From Sceloporus undulatus (Eukaryota > Chordata > Lepidosauria > Squamata > Phrynosomatidae): a stretch of DNA of 64,000 nucleotides. Positions 22,456 through 35,800 of this stretch are shown in pieces. Each line of letters begins with the position of its first letter. Positions within the stretch are counted from its first letter, which is position 1. The notes below the pieces were generated by a model that saw only the letters and a list, made by a program, of their open reading frames with translations, made no database searches and was not told where the DNA came from. The DNA is taken from positions 123,077,896 to 123,141,895 of the forward strand of contig NC_056523.1 of assembly GCF_019175285.1 (NCBI RefSeq), written 5' to 3'. A program made the translations under genes and the position numbers.

Positions 22456-23073
22456 GTACTTTGCATATTTTGGTCGGCCCCATGAAGGCATGGCTGTTTT
22501 GTGGATTTGGGGTGTTACTGTACTTTGCTACATGGCCAACACAGCTCCCCCCCCCCCCCCATATATATACTTTGACCTGCCCAAGCTTAGCTGTGGCTGA
22601 TTCCAAAAATAAAAAGAAATCCAATGCACTGTTAAGCCCAAGAGGCAAGAAGTTGCACTGAAGGGAAGGCAGCTTCCTTCCGAGAAGACAGGCACAGGCT
22701 TGGGCTTGCCCTTCCATCCTGACTGCGGCCAAGGGAAGGAGCCAGTCAGGACACGCCGCTCTCCCTGGCACGGCTCCCTTGGCCTAGTTGCGTCGTCGTC
22801 GTCGTCATCCCCATCCGAGGCCCCCTCCCCTTTGGCCCAGGGACTCCAGGTGCCCAGCCTGCGCACAAGCAGCCGCTGCTGCCCTGCACTGCAAAGACCT
22901 AGCTGCCCGAGTCTGGGAAGTCAGTGTGCAAAGGAGCTTTCCTAGACTGGCGCCTGCTTCCTCAGCTGCATGGGATGGACCCTGCGTTCCGCCCAGGGGC
23001 ACCGAGGCCCGAAACAGGCTGCAGAAATCATCCACTTGGAGACCACTTGCACTGCCCCAGCCCTCAAGGCTAG

Positions 23074-24040
23074 GGAGTGTTTGTGAGACATGTAGCCTTC
23101 TCTGTCAGAGAGAGCTCTGGGGCCACGATAAACTGCAGTTCCCAGGATTCTCCAGCACTGAGCCAGGGCAGTTCAAGCGGTCTCAAACTGGATTATTTCT
23201 GCAGTGTGTTTTAGGCCTCCTAAAGCTGGTGCACCTTAACTTCTTTCTTTCCCTTAGCCGCACTGAAAAGGATGGAGGCCTGGAGATCCTTGTGTGTGTA
23301 GTAGGGAGGGAGGGAGGGAGGAAGGACACTCCCTTGGCCTGCATTTGACTCCGGTGCCTGGTTTCTTACACTCGGCCAGGAAGGAATGGGACCCTCCCCG
23401 GGCTCCACCTGGAAACAAGCCGGAACATGATGAACTATGAAGGAGTTTCTCTTCCATCCTCGCCCAGCTCCCTCAGGAGGGATTTCAGCCGCCCAGGGGT
23501 TGGGTTTGTGCCCAAACAGTGGGGAGAGGCCAAGGTCTCCAGCGTGAGATTTAGCAACTTGGGCTGTGTCCACGCTGCAGAAATACTCCAGTCTGACACT
23601 GCTTTAACTGCCACGGCTCCACGCTATGGGATTCTGGGAATGGTAGCTCTGCTCTGGTGCATTTCCAGAAGCCGTTGAACTCATAAATTAAGAGGTGTCA
23701 ACCCAGATTATTTCTGTAGTATGGACGCAGCCTTGGTAAAATGTGTGCTTATGAGAGGGAAATAAGTGAATGAACTAGAAAGCCCTGGGGAGGAGGAGAA
23801 GGGGTTACACAGCTTCTTACACAGCATCCACACCACAGAAATAATGCAGTTTGATGCCGTTTTAAGAGGCATGGCTCAATGCTATGGGATTCTGGGATGT
23901 CTAGTTTTGTGGGACATTTATCCTCCTCTGTCAGAGAGCTCTGGTGCCACGACAAACTCCAAATCCCAGGATTCCTGCCATAGGATTGGAGCCATGGCAG
24001 TTAAAGCAGTGTCAAACTGTATTATTCCTTATTTCCACCT
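23074..24040. mobile_element. Cluster of three related hAT-like MITEs
   Basis: Three units share TGCAGAAATA...TTTGA-like left arms, a CTATGGGATTCTGGGA centre and TTAAAGCAGTGTCAAACTG-like right arms ending in ATTATTTCTG: about 23074-23210 (right half only), 23561-23732 and 23820-24037. The last two fold on themselves. They lie in the space between IER2 and STX10 and help explain its size. Confidence 0.55.
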
Positions 24041-24117
24041 GGAACTTGATGGGGGGGGTGTGCCTTCAGGTTTGCTTTTGACTTGTAACAACACCAAGGA
24101 TTTAACAGGGCTTTCTT

Positions 24118-24330
24118 CTTGTTGTTGTTGTTGTTGTTGCATGCCTTCTAGTCGTTTCTAGTGACCCTATGACAAGACGTCTTCAGAGGAGGGGGCTTTG
24201 CCATTGCCCTCCCCTGAGGCTGAGAGAGTGTGACTTGCCCAGGGCCACCCGGTGTGAGTTCCCAGGATTCGAACCCTGCTCCCCTCCAGAGCCCAAATAG
24301 TGCAACCCCCAAACCACCCGCAGGGTTTTC
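24118..24330 (-). mobile_element. tRNA-derived SINE with (AAC)n tail
   Basis: On the minus strand the element ends in a run of AAC units (plus strand GTT repeats at 24118-24139). The body is recognised by GAGAGTGTGACTTGCCCAGG and the B-box complement GGATTCGAACCC. The head lies near 24310. Confidence 0.65.
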
Positions 24331-24460
24331 TCAGGCAAGGCTGACTCAGTTCCTTCCTTCCTCCGAAATGCACAGCGCAGGGAGGGCCGGAAAGATGAAG
24401 CTCAAGCAGCAAAAAAAGTAGTGGAGCCCCGAAAGGGAGGGAGGTGCCAGGATTAAGGCC

Positions 24461-24493
24461 CCGGGGGAGGAGGAGGAGGAGGAGGAGGAGGAG
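24461..24493 (+). repeat. (GGA)n microsatellite
   Basis: About eleven GGA units lie 300 bases upstream of the STX10 start codon in GC-rich sequence. This purine-rich tract may be part of the STX10 promoter region, but that is inference. Confidence 0.6.
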
Positions 24494-24792
24494 GGGAACT
24501 CCCCCGCCATTGCTCAGGCCAAAGCCCCAGCCTCCTTGGCTTGATTTTTTCTCCCTTGGAGAGTCTAGTTCTCCTTTGGCCATGACTTGGTTTTGAAAAA
24601 CCCCAGGCTGCTGCTGGTGGCACAGTAATTGGGAAAGAGGCTCCCTCCCGGAGCAAACGTGGCTGCCTGCCTGCCTGCCAGGGCGGCTTCAGCTCCGAGG
24701 AAGGAAGGCGGGGAGCTTGGCCCCTGCTGCTGTGCTGCGGGACTCCTTCTCTCTGGGTCGGAAGCCCAGGAGGGGGAAGGCGGGAGAGGAGG

Positions 24793-24827
24793 ATGTCGCT
24801 GGGGGACCCCTTCTTCGTGGTCAAAGG
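24793..24827 (+). CDS. STX10: STX10 exon 1, coding part
   Basis: Encodes [11 protein letters not shown] plus two bases of a Gly codon, then the donor GTGAGT. Human STX10 starts MSLEDPFFVV, which decides the start; the ATG has the context GGAGGATGT. The GC-rich sequence just upstream (about 24650-24790) is the likely promoter and 5' UTR. Confidence 0.9.
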
Positions 24828-26821
24828 GTGAGTGGCAGCAGCAGCAGCAGCAGCCTTTTAGCAGGCAGGCAGGCAGGCAGGATTCCCACCCAGCTCCCAC
24901 TGCCAAAGCAAGAGCAAGAAGGCCTGGGTTAGATGGCTCTGAGAAAAAGTCTCTGGCTACAACTCTGGGCCCTTAAAGTCCCCATCAGTTAAAAAATGGG
25001 CTGGCAACAACTAAGAAGTCACACACACTCTGCCCCACAGTGTAGTGGTTTGGGTGTTGGACTAGGACTCTGGAGCCTTGAGGTCCCCATAAGTTTAAAC
25101 TGAAGGCACACAGCAGGGGTAGGCAACCTTTTTGAGCCGGGGGCCGGGTTGCTGTCCCTCAGACAACTGGGGGGCCGAAGCCAAAAAATAAATAATTAAA
25201 TAATTTTTTAAAAAAATTAAATAAATAAATAAACCAGGACAAATGTAGGACAAAATTTTCAAATGGTGGACACTTTTTTTAAAAAAGTGGAGGACACGTG
25301 AAAAAATTTGCTGATTTTTTAAAAAATGTTAATATAAATGCATGTTTCTGAGGCATCTATAGACAATTGCCCCTGTGCGTGAGAGGCCAAAGGCCCCGGC
25401 GGCAATCGGTGGCAGGACCGGGCTGGGGCCGGTCCCAAGGCCTCGCCGGGCCGCATCCGGCCCGCGGGCCGCAGGTTGCCTACCCCTGGCACACAGCAAC
25501 AGTGGCACTTTCTCTCTCAACCTGGCGGTGAAGTGATGGACTACGACTCTAGGGCCTTAAGGTCGCCATAAGTTAAAAAATGACCTGGAGGGATGCAGCA
25601 ACAATTAGTAAGTCACTCTCTCTCAGCCTTGAAGTGGCACAGTGGCTAAATGCCTGCACTGCAGCCACTCCCTCACAAATCATAAGGTTGTGAGTTCAAT
25701 CCCAGCCAAGAGGGCTCAAGCTCAACTCAGGCTTGCATCCTTCAGAGGTGGCTAAAATGAGTGCCCAGCTTGTTGGGGGCAATTGGCTGACGCTTTCTAA
25801 ACCGCTGAGGGAGTGCTTCAGTGCACTGATAAGCAGTGAGGAAATGGACTTGCTACTGCTATTGTGAGCCAGTGTGTTATAATGGTTTGTGTGAAGGTGG
25901 ATTATGACTCTGGAGAGCAGGTTTGAACCCTCACTCAGCCATGGAGACCTACTGGGTGACCTTGGGCAAGTCACACGCTCTCAGCCTCAGGGGAAGGCAC
26001 TGCCAAACCTCTTTGGAACAAATTTTGCCAAGTAAACCCCAGAATAGCTTTGTGTTAGGCTTGCCATAAGTCAGAAACGACTTGAAAGCACACAACAACC
26101 ACAACAACCAAATATTCTCCTCCCTACAACAGTGCTGCATCAAGCCTTGTTTCCTCCTGAGGAAAGAAGTGAGGATATAAAGGCATCCTAAAGGGCTTGC
26201 TGTCTATCGTTTTGGTCACACAGAGAGAGTAGGGGCAGGCTAAGCTCTATCATGCCTAGCCCAGCTACAGAAGTAGGGCTCTCCCTCCATTCATTTGCCA
26301 TGGCCCTGGCCTCAGAGGGAGTGAAAAACTGCTGGACTTGACCCCCTTCTCCAGTACCATTCCCTGTCCCTTTTCTTTCATGTCTTTATTGGATTGTAAG
26401 GCTGAGGGCAGGGAACTGTGTTATCAACAATTTGTATGCCACTCTAACAGAAGAAGGGTATAAAAACTCGGAATTAATAGACGAATGTAGTGGTTTGAGT
26501 GTTGCACTTGGACTCTGGCAACCAGGGTTTGATTCTCAGCTCTGCCATAGAAACCCACTGGAGTGACCTTGGGCAAGTCACACACTCTCAGCCTCAGGGG
26601 AAGGCAATGGTAAACCTCCTCTAAACAAATCCTGCCAAGAAAACCTGTTGATAGGTTCGCCTTAGGGTCACCATAAGTTGGAAAGGACTTGAAGGCACAC
26701 AGCAACAACTCTTAGCCTCAGAGGGAGGCAAAGAAAAGCCCCCTCTGAAGAAACTTGCAAAGAAAACTCCATGATAGGTTCACCTTAGGCTTGTCCTAAG
26801 TTGGAAATGACTTGAAGGCAC

Positions 26822-26854
<33 letters not shown>

Positions 26855-29800
26855 GTAAAGGAAGGGCCCAAGGTTTATTTTTGAATCCCCCCCCCATGAA
26901 TTATCAGGGCTGCCTATTTACAATGTTGGAATCCTGAAGAAACAATATAACATTCTCAGAAGTATCTGTCCTCTGCAGCATTACTGCACAGTGGATTCAA
27001 TATCCTAGAACTCTGTTGAGCATTGCTCTTAGAGAAATGGGGCCACCATTAGTTGTTGTTCAGTTTGTGTAAACTTTCCACATTGACAGAACTGTGTATC
27101 AGAACAAATTTCACTTAACTTACCATTTCTGTTGGCAAAAGGGATCAACAAGTATAGTTAAAACACAGGGAAAATACTTCATAAAAATCTAGTGCATCAT
27201 TTTGGTGGTTTTGTTTTTCTCCTTTGCTCAGTAAGCAGAATAGCAAGGGACTCTAATGACATTTGGAAGTGACACTTTTGAGGTGGAAGTGGGAACCCAG
27301 GAGGACATGCAAGAGTTGCTTTTAGACTTGGATGCCCTGATCCCTCCTTTGCTGCCCTGAAGGGGAAGAGATAGGCAAGGAGGGTGCTTGGAGCCTCTGC
27401 TTGAGGGAGTAGGAGTTGGAGGAGAGCTATTTCCTTATAAGATGTTAAAATATGAATGTACATGAATGTGTGAACAAAAATAGGCACACTAAACAAACCA
27501 AATATTTTTATTCATATACACTTGGCCTTCCACATTTGCGGCTTTGATTTTTGGGATTTAATTATTTGCGGTTTTGATTCATATGTTCTCTCTAAGAATA
27601 TCTAAGTCTTCTAGCACAATTCTACTGGAAGTTGACCATAGAGTTGTGCTGGAGAACCTAGAGGTTCCTAGAGAAAACCCTTCTCTAGGCATTTGTAGGT
27701 CCTCCAGAGTGAATTTATGATCAATATCTGGCAGATGTTACCATAGAGGAGTTGCACTGAAAGACCTAGAGATTCCTAGAGAGGTATTCTCTTACATAAA
27801 AAGAATAGTGTTTTTTTAATTTGAATTTTTGGTCCATGGCTGATGATATCACAAGTTCATAAGAGGCCCAAAAGAATTCAGAGTGTCATACTCCTCATGT
27901 CCTTCTCCTGGTCAAACTAAGTCCAGGCCTGAAGCCAGACTGAAATCTGTCTAAAATAATAGTCAAGTACTACCCTAGAGGGTGTTCCCTCCAAATGTGA
28001 GTAAAGTAAGGTAAAATAAAGTAATCTGAATTTGGCTTCTATTTGAATTCTTTGCCTGTTAACAACAACATAATTCAGTACTGGACCTGATAATAAAGAA
28101 GTTTTATGTGGAACTCACTATACAGTATTCTGCCTACAATGTGACCTGTGGCCTTGCACAGAACAGGGGCAGATCTAGTTCTTAAATGGAGTTATTTCAT
28201 TCCTGTTCCCAGTTTTGTCTCATGGCTATTAAGGGCTTTCATCTGCAGAGCTGTTACTCCAACACCATCAGTTTTCTTCTGCTAGCATTTCTTTTACGAT
28301 CTTTGCTTGCTAAAGAAACCAGTGAGCTTCAGAAACTGGTGTGATGTATTTTTGTGACTTGCTTGATATAATAAAGATACCACAATGTGTGTTTTGGATT
28401 TAGTAACTCACATCTTATCCAAGTATGTCTGGAGATGAGCAGCCATAACACATGCAAGCATCTTGACCCCTATGGAAGTGTCCATGAAGATTTTCACAAA
28501 TCTTATGAAGAAGTGGCCAGTGATCACACTATACATGCCCAATTTTATTTTATTTTTTTTAACAAAAACATCATCCTCATCGTCATCTGGCCTGAAGCCA
28601 GTCTGAAACCTGTCTTGGTAGTTAGGTACTACTAGAGTGTTCTCCCTCCCAGTGTAAGTAGACAAAATAAAGTAAACTATTACTATTGTACTCATTTATA
28701 TCATGGCTTTTGTCCAGTACTGTGAGTCAGTACTGGGAAACATTAAAATATAGACTAAAATACATGCAAAAATCAGTAAAAATATATAAATATTATTTTA
28801 AAATTCAATGAAACATTCTGTAGAATTAAAACTTGTTAAAGAAACTAATTTAGAATAGAAGATGATAATCAATGAGACACACACCACTAAAAGCCCTTGC
28901 AGTCAGTTCCTAAAAGCCTATTGGAGCAGAAAAAGCAGAGAAAAAGTATGCCATCTGTATCAGGTGCTTCCTCTTCTGGGTCCTTGTAACCATCCCTCTG
29001 GCCTCTGTGTTCCACAGGGAAGTTCAGAAAGCCGTGAACACAGCGCGTGGACTGTATGAGCGCTGGTGCCAGCTGCTTGAAGAGACGCATGTCAGTAAAG
29101 AAGAGTTTGACTGGACAACAAATGAACTACGCAACAGCTTGCGCAGCATCGATTGGGACTTGGAGGACCTGGAGGAAACCATATATATCCCTTTGAGGCT
29201 TCTTTGTTTCGAGCTACTGGCAGGGATGGGGAAAGTGTGGACTTTGGATTGCAGGCCAGTTTTGAGGCTCCCTGGGGCTTCCCTTTTTTTTTTGTTGTCA
29301 CCACTGACACACAAACACACTGCCCCCTAGCAGCCAGGGGAGAAATCCTGCCATGGAACATGGCATAATCACCCCACTCACCCAAGCTCACCACATTCCC
29401 AGTGGTGCAAGAGGTTTCCTTAGTGATTTTTAAAAATACTCAAGTTGTGGGTGTAGCAGAAGAGTTTGCCCCTCCTAGGTCCCACCAGAGGGATATGCTA
29501 GCCCTCAACTTTCAGCTGTCTCCTCCTTATGGTTTAAGGCATTAGGTGCAGCAAAAGCAAAAGGAAGTGACCTTAAATTAGTAAAATACTTACCATACTT
29601 ACAGTTGTTAAATATGAGTGGGGCTCCACACAGTCAGGGCTACAGTGGCTGGTAGTTGTTCCTGCGTTGCTCTTTTGTGAGATTCTTTGCTAGAATTGGA
29701 AGGAGAATAATGGGGAGATCTCACTAAAACTTGAGCAAAGGTGGGCCGTTGTGGCCATTCAGATGTTGGACTGTAACACCTGTCAGCTCTAGCCCACATG

Positions 29801-32800
29801 CCTTATAGTAAGCAATGATGTGAATTAGAGTCCACCAACACTAGGGAAGGCCACAGGTTGTTCACCCCTGATTCAGAGGTTGTACTATATTTAATCCCAA
29901 TATAGGACCACATCATCTCAGAAACTGAAAGGTCTTTGCACTTAACCTATAAACACGCATTGTGGAGTCAAACCCACAGAAATTCAAAATTGAGCCCTGT
30001 GAGGTTGCAGCATGGCGTTCCTTCGTCACAGAGATGCAGGGATCGATCAAGGTAAGTCCTCTTCCTGAAGTCTATATCCCACATGACAGCACACATAGAA
30101 TAAGTCTGCGAAAGCTTTAATGAACATTTGGAGATATTGCCAAAAATATGTTTTATTCTGCAAGAAAGAGTTAGGAATTATGTGAATCCTTGAATTCCAG
30201 AGATTGATAATGCAGAGGTTGCAAGGCAGTACTGTGGAACTGAAGAAATTATGGGTTTTATCCCATGCAAATACTTTGGTCAGAAATAAATAGTCTGGAA
30301 GCCTATTTCCATGTTTGGTAAAGAAATTAAGTCAGATAATTGAAGCCAGCATGAGACGGTATTGTCTAATTAATCATGTGGTTTTTATTGTTAAATATGA
30401 AGTTAAATATGAACAATCTGTAATGGTCTCAATTTATTTGGAACAGCATTTATTGCCATATAGACTTTGTAGAATCTTTGGTACTTAAACTTCTTACCAT
30501 TTGGAGTCCCCTTTACAGTTACACACAGACATAGTGTATGGATAAAAGTATTTTGTTTATTTAGTGTGCATAGTTTCATTCGCACATTCATATGTATTTA
30601 TTTTTTAAATATTTTATAAGGAAATAATTTCTCAAATAAGAACAGTCTCATTTAAGTAAATTTAATATTTATTTCAACACATGTATAAATATCACACATA
30701 TAAAAGTTTGGGAAGTTTGGGAGAGGAGAAGGAGAAGGAGGGGGGGATCAGGGCTTTCCAGCCTTACACACACCCTTGAGCAACTCTCATGTCTCTACTG
30801 GGGGTCCTGTCCCATGATTTGAAAACTATTGCCTTAGAGTTCACCCTTTTTACTAATTATATATTATTGCTGCTTCTCTTCCTTGACTTTAGGAAATGCG
30901 GGAGCATATGTCCAGCCCAGCAGCACAGGCATTTCTGAAGAAGAAAAATAGAGAGGTAAGAATGTTCTACCAATTCCATCTCACCTCCTCACTTTGCTAG
31001 AATTTATTATTAAAGGTGACAAATCATAATTTGGCAATGGTGAGGAACTTGCTGAACTGCAGCTCCCATCATCCCTCACTATTAGCTACTGCTTTGGGGG
31101 GCTGATGGGAGTTAGATGCCAATAACATATGGAGGGCTGCACTTTGTTTGCTCCTGGGACTTGTCTGACACAAAGAAACAGGAGCAGGACTGTTAACCAA
31201 GGGCAAAGGCACCCTTCTTAGAGGTACATAGGGCATGGCTAAATGATCCAGTTTCTCTTTTTTAGTGACCATCCATTGTTCTACTGTCTTCTCTGCATCC
31301 TTGGAACAGTCATTCTGGCTTCTGTCTCCACAAGAAAAATGCACTATTTCTGGGATTTTATTCTTCCTTCTATTTCTAGGCCACTTTTCAAATCCCTCCC
31401 ACCTACTCAAATCAAAAGCAGAATATGAAGAAGACCAAATACAAAATTCACTAAAGGAGCAGTGACTGGTTTATGATTTAGTGAACTAGTTGTATTGATT
31501 CTGAATTATAAGTTCTATATTGTAAGCCAATTTTGGAAGGCTCGTCTTGGAAAGCAGCTAAGGAATGCATTACATAAAGAGGTAAACCATTTAAGAGCCA
31601 GTGACTCAGCCATACTATATTTATAGCTGTCTGGGTTGCAGTGGGAAGAGTTTCTGTTCTTATTTGATGAAAAGCTAAACAGCCACTCGGTTCCTGGGTT
31701 CTTCTAGCTAGTTCACCATTGCTTGTCACAGCTCCCATTACACCTGTCTCAAGAGCACTTTGAATTCTGGTTTGTTCAGAGATTTATTTATTTCCTCCTT
31801 TTTTTTTTTTTTGCAGTCACTAGTGGGGAGCAGGGAACACTATGGCACAGAGGAACTGTTGACAGCCAGTTCACACACTTTGGATGAGCAGCAGTTACAC
31901 CAGAAGGTGAGAACAGGAACACTATCTTCCTATAATTGACAGTAGGCCAATCTAACCTATTCTTTTCACACACCACTCCTTTCTAGAAAAACCAAAGAGT
32001 GACCTAAATCATACCTGTACTGAGGGAAAGCTTATGCTCTCATCAGGCCCATAGCTAAGCTGGGGCAACTGGGGCACCACCTCGGGGCCTTCAGCCAAAG
32101 GAGGCCCCAAATGGTGGTGCGCCAAGATGGCTCCCGCAGCGTGCGGTAGGACTAGTGCGAATGCTCCACCCTACCGAGCCCTACTTTCTGCCCCATAGCC
32201 CCTAAAGGCCTAGCTATGGGCCTGGCTCTCATGCTCATTAGCCTATACAACAGCTCTGGTGGATATTTCACTGTGGCCCAGTACAGACTGCAGGTTTGTG
32301 GCAGCCTGGGGCCAAAATTAGGGCTTGGGAGTGCAGAGTATCCGCATGCTACTGAGCCCTAGCATGTGGTGGTGGCAGTGGCTGCATCATGGCGGCCTCC
32401 CATCCACACGAGGGTGGCCATGATGATGCAAGCGCGGCACAGCGTCCACATGTCACAGTGCCTTGCATCATCAGTGCGCAACAGTGCCAGTGCACCAATG
32501 GCACACTGGTGCACTTTTGGTGCGGAGGGAGCTCGTGCGGTTTGGTTGCTGCAGCTCCCTGAGGAGCAAAATGCGTGGTTCCAGCCCACCCTTTCAGGGC
32601 AGTCTGTCAAGCCCCTATATCTGCTCTGTTTCCATAGCTAAGAGCTTCAGGATAGAGAAAGTTCTAGGGTTCAACCATTCTTTTTAGCAGGGCCTTCCCT
32701 GTTGCTAATTTGAGTGAAGCACATGCCTTAGGTAACAGCCCTACTACCATTTCTCCTGAATTTTCAGAGCAGCTTAACTTGCTAGAGGACAGAACTGGGG

Positions 32801-35800
32801 TGCCTAGTTTGTCCTATACTCTTCATTTTGCCTGCTGCCCTCTGGGGTGGGGTGGTGGAAGAGACTGTCAAGCTTTTGTCTGCATGTGGATTGCTGAGAA
32901 GAGATGCATGTGTTATCATCCATTGCCTCAGGCAGCAAAATGTATTGAGCCAGCCCTAGGTTTTAGACTGCTGGTGGCAAGGTGTCTTGGGTGGAAGTGA
33001 GGGGAAGTGCTTTTAGCCTCCCTTAGAGATCTGGGTTTGAGTTCAGGTTCATGCATGGAGTGGGTTACTCTCAGCATGCGTTCCTCATTAGTAGGATGGG
33101 AATAACAACAGACTCCTCAAATAACGGTTGTGAAGATAGTTGGAAAAAGGAAGTATATTTACCTACCGGTAGTTAGAAATAAGGAATAATTTCCTACAAT
33201 TAGAATGCAGCAAGTTGACTTTTTTGTTTTGTCTTATCAAACAGACATTTTAATTCACTAAGCAAGTAGCAAAGGTTCCAAAGAAGATTTCCTGTTGTCT
33301 TTAGGCTCATTCCCACTGCAGTTTGCTCTGAAACAGGATTCGGGGCAAACAACTCTCATTCCCATTTGAAACCGCTTCTGATCCTCATTGGATTGATTCC
33401 AGGAGGGCAGACATAAATAACCCAGGGTTTCCTGATACTAGTTTTAAAGTGTTTGTTTGTTTGTTTGTTTTTGAGAAAAATTGATTCTGAAGTGTGCCCA
33501 GTAAGTGAGAACACCAGATCAGAATCGATTCTTTTTTTCTTTTCCTTTTTTAAACAACAGAACTGATTGAAAAATCAGAGAAATCTAAGTGTTTCACCCA
33601 GCTACAAATTTCAGGATTCTGTAGTGTAGATACAATCAAAGTCTCCTGTTGAACTGTCTTCAGGAAAGGATACATGCAACTGTAAGAATGAGCAAACTCT
33701 AGTAGCAGTTGAAGTAGCTTCTATGCAGCAGCAGAAGCATTGTAAAGATTCCACACACAGAAAGCTCCGTATTATATTATGTGTTTAGGCACAGCACCTT
33801 GCAAAAGCAATTTTGATAATAAAAGCAATGAGCTAATATTTCTAGTTATGTCTCATACACAGGGTTGCCATGGTTCAGGGACAACTTGAGGGCAGTTAAC
33901 AACAGCAGCACTATTTATAGGGAATATCTAAAATACTGTGCCTAGTTCTGAGCTCCACAAAAGATGTTGAGAAACTGGAGTGTGTCCAAAGGAGTCCACT
34001 GGAGCTCTCTATTGCAGAAAATTCTTAACAGTACTTCACCAAACTGCAAATCCCTGGATTCCATAAGACTGAGCCATAGGAGTCACATTCCTATAACTGT
34101 GTAGTGTAAATACACTCTTTGTATATACCATGTGGTTATGTCTTGGTTAGATGTGCACTCTATCCCTCTTATGACTGCTTTGCTGGCTTGGTCCTTTGAT
34201 TAGGCAGGGGGAAGCAATCAACTTCACATGTGACACAAATGCAGCAAATTATCTGGTTATTCAATCTGTCATTCTCATACCTTTACCTGTAGAGATGGGT
34301 AGGGGTATTCATGGAGATTTCCTGTATCATAGGCCAAAGTAACTTTTCCAGCTTTGCATACTTGTATGGGTGTGGGACCTCAGGCAGCAAAATGTGTTTG
34401 TGTGTGGGGTGGTGGTGGTGGCGGTGGCTGCTGTTTGAACTCTTGTCTCTTTGCCATGGACTTCTCTGGTGCCATTTTACATGGTTAGACTCCTTTCTTT
34501 CTTCCTGACAGTTGATTATCGAAGAGCAGGATGAGCAGCTGGAGATGGTTTCTGGTAGCATTCGAGTGCTGAAGCATATGTCAGGGCGGGTTGGAGAGGA
34601 GCTGGACGAACAGACTGTGTGAGTGTAGGTCACAACATGGCTGCTGGTGGTTGTGGTATGGGGAATAGGAAGAGAATTCTGTTTACTTATTTAAGACATC
34701 CATCCCACTGTTTGGATAAAACCTTCTAGCATCATGGGCACAATGGAAATAATTAATTACCCAGGTTGGTAAATGAAACTGTACCACAGTTAATACTGGT
34801 GGCAACAGGATGGTTGTGTTACCACCAGTAGCTTTGATAATGACCAGTGTTAATAATATTATTATAACACCTATTACAGTACTTTGTGATCCAGTTTCAC
34901 TTGAATCCCACTCCCTAACCATGTACATGATGCACATACATCTCAGCTTCTAACAAGTTATACTCTTTGTGTCTGATGAAGTGGACTATAGATCCTGAAA
35001 ACGCCTAATACAAAAATATGCTAGTTGGTTTTAACAGCTACACAATTAATGGGGTTGAATCCCCTGGCCCTGTTCAAAAAGAGGTAGTTAGGTTGGTCTG
35101 TTTCAGTGTGAAAAACCTACCTCTTTTTGAACAAGGCCAGGGGATTCAACCCCATTAATTCTGGTTTTGTTACCAACTGTTTCTCAGCTGAGTCTTACAG
35201 TCTGTCTGTTTGAGACATTTATGTTGTGCTCATTAGCTGAAAAGTTTCTTTGAGCAGGTTACAGTCTTTGGGCAGGATCAGCTAAAACAAATCAGTCCAG
35301 GCCTTCAGGTGTACAGTCCAAAAGGACACAATAAAAATAAAATCAAGGATGAGGAGGAGAAAAGGAAAATAATGCAGGCATAAGTTCAATGATTTTGTGA
35401 TTCTAAGTTCTCTTATGCAGTGCTTACAATGCCTAGCTGTAATGGTCTAGTGGCTGTAATGCAGCCAGAGGTCCTTGGTAATTTCTAGTCACAACTAGCT
35501 AGAAATGGAAGGCTGGATTAGTGAACTGTACTTGGTCACTATATGTTAATTTTAATGAGAAATTATTTTTCTAATTCATCAAGGATTGAAAGGGCCAAAA
35601 AATGTGCACTGGTTGGTCTCACACTTGTATAAGACAGGACACGGGCAGACTGCTTCTGAATCTCTCTCTCTGCCTATCCACATGGATACAAACACAGAAC
35701 AGGAATGACAATATAGTCCTTCATCACACATACACCCATTTCTGTTCATTTCAGTTGTTACCTCCCATTTGTCTTGTTTTGTGCATAGAGGTTTGCCTCA

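Noticed and set aside
26823-26854. CRISPR-like or functional tandem array of AAC units
   Set aside because: It is the microsatellite tail of a SINE, in a vertebrate genome.
29185-29330. Read-through of STX10 exon 2 into [14 protein letters not shown]-type sequence
   Set aside because: It has no counterpart in syntaxins; the homologous continuation IVESNPQKF is found in exon 3, so this part is intronic.
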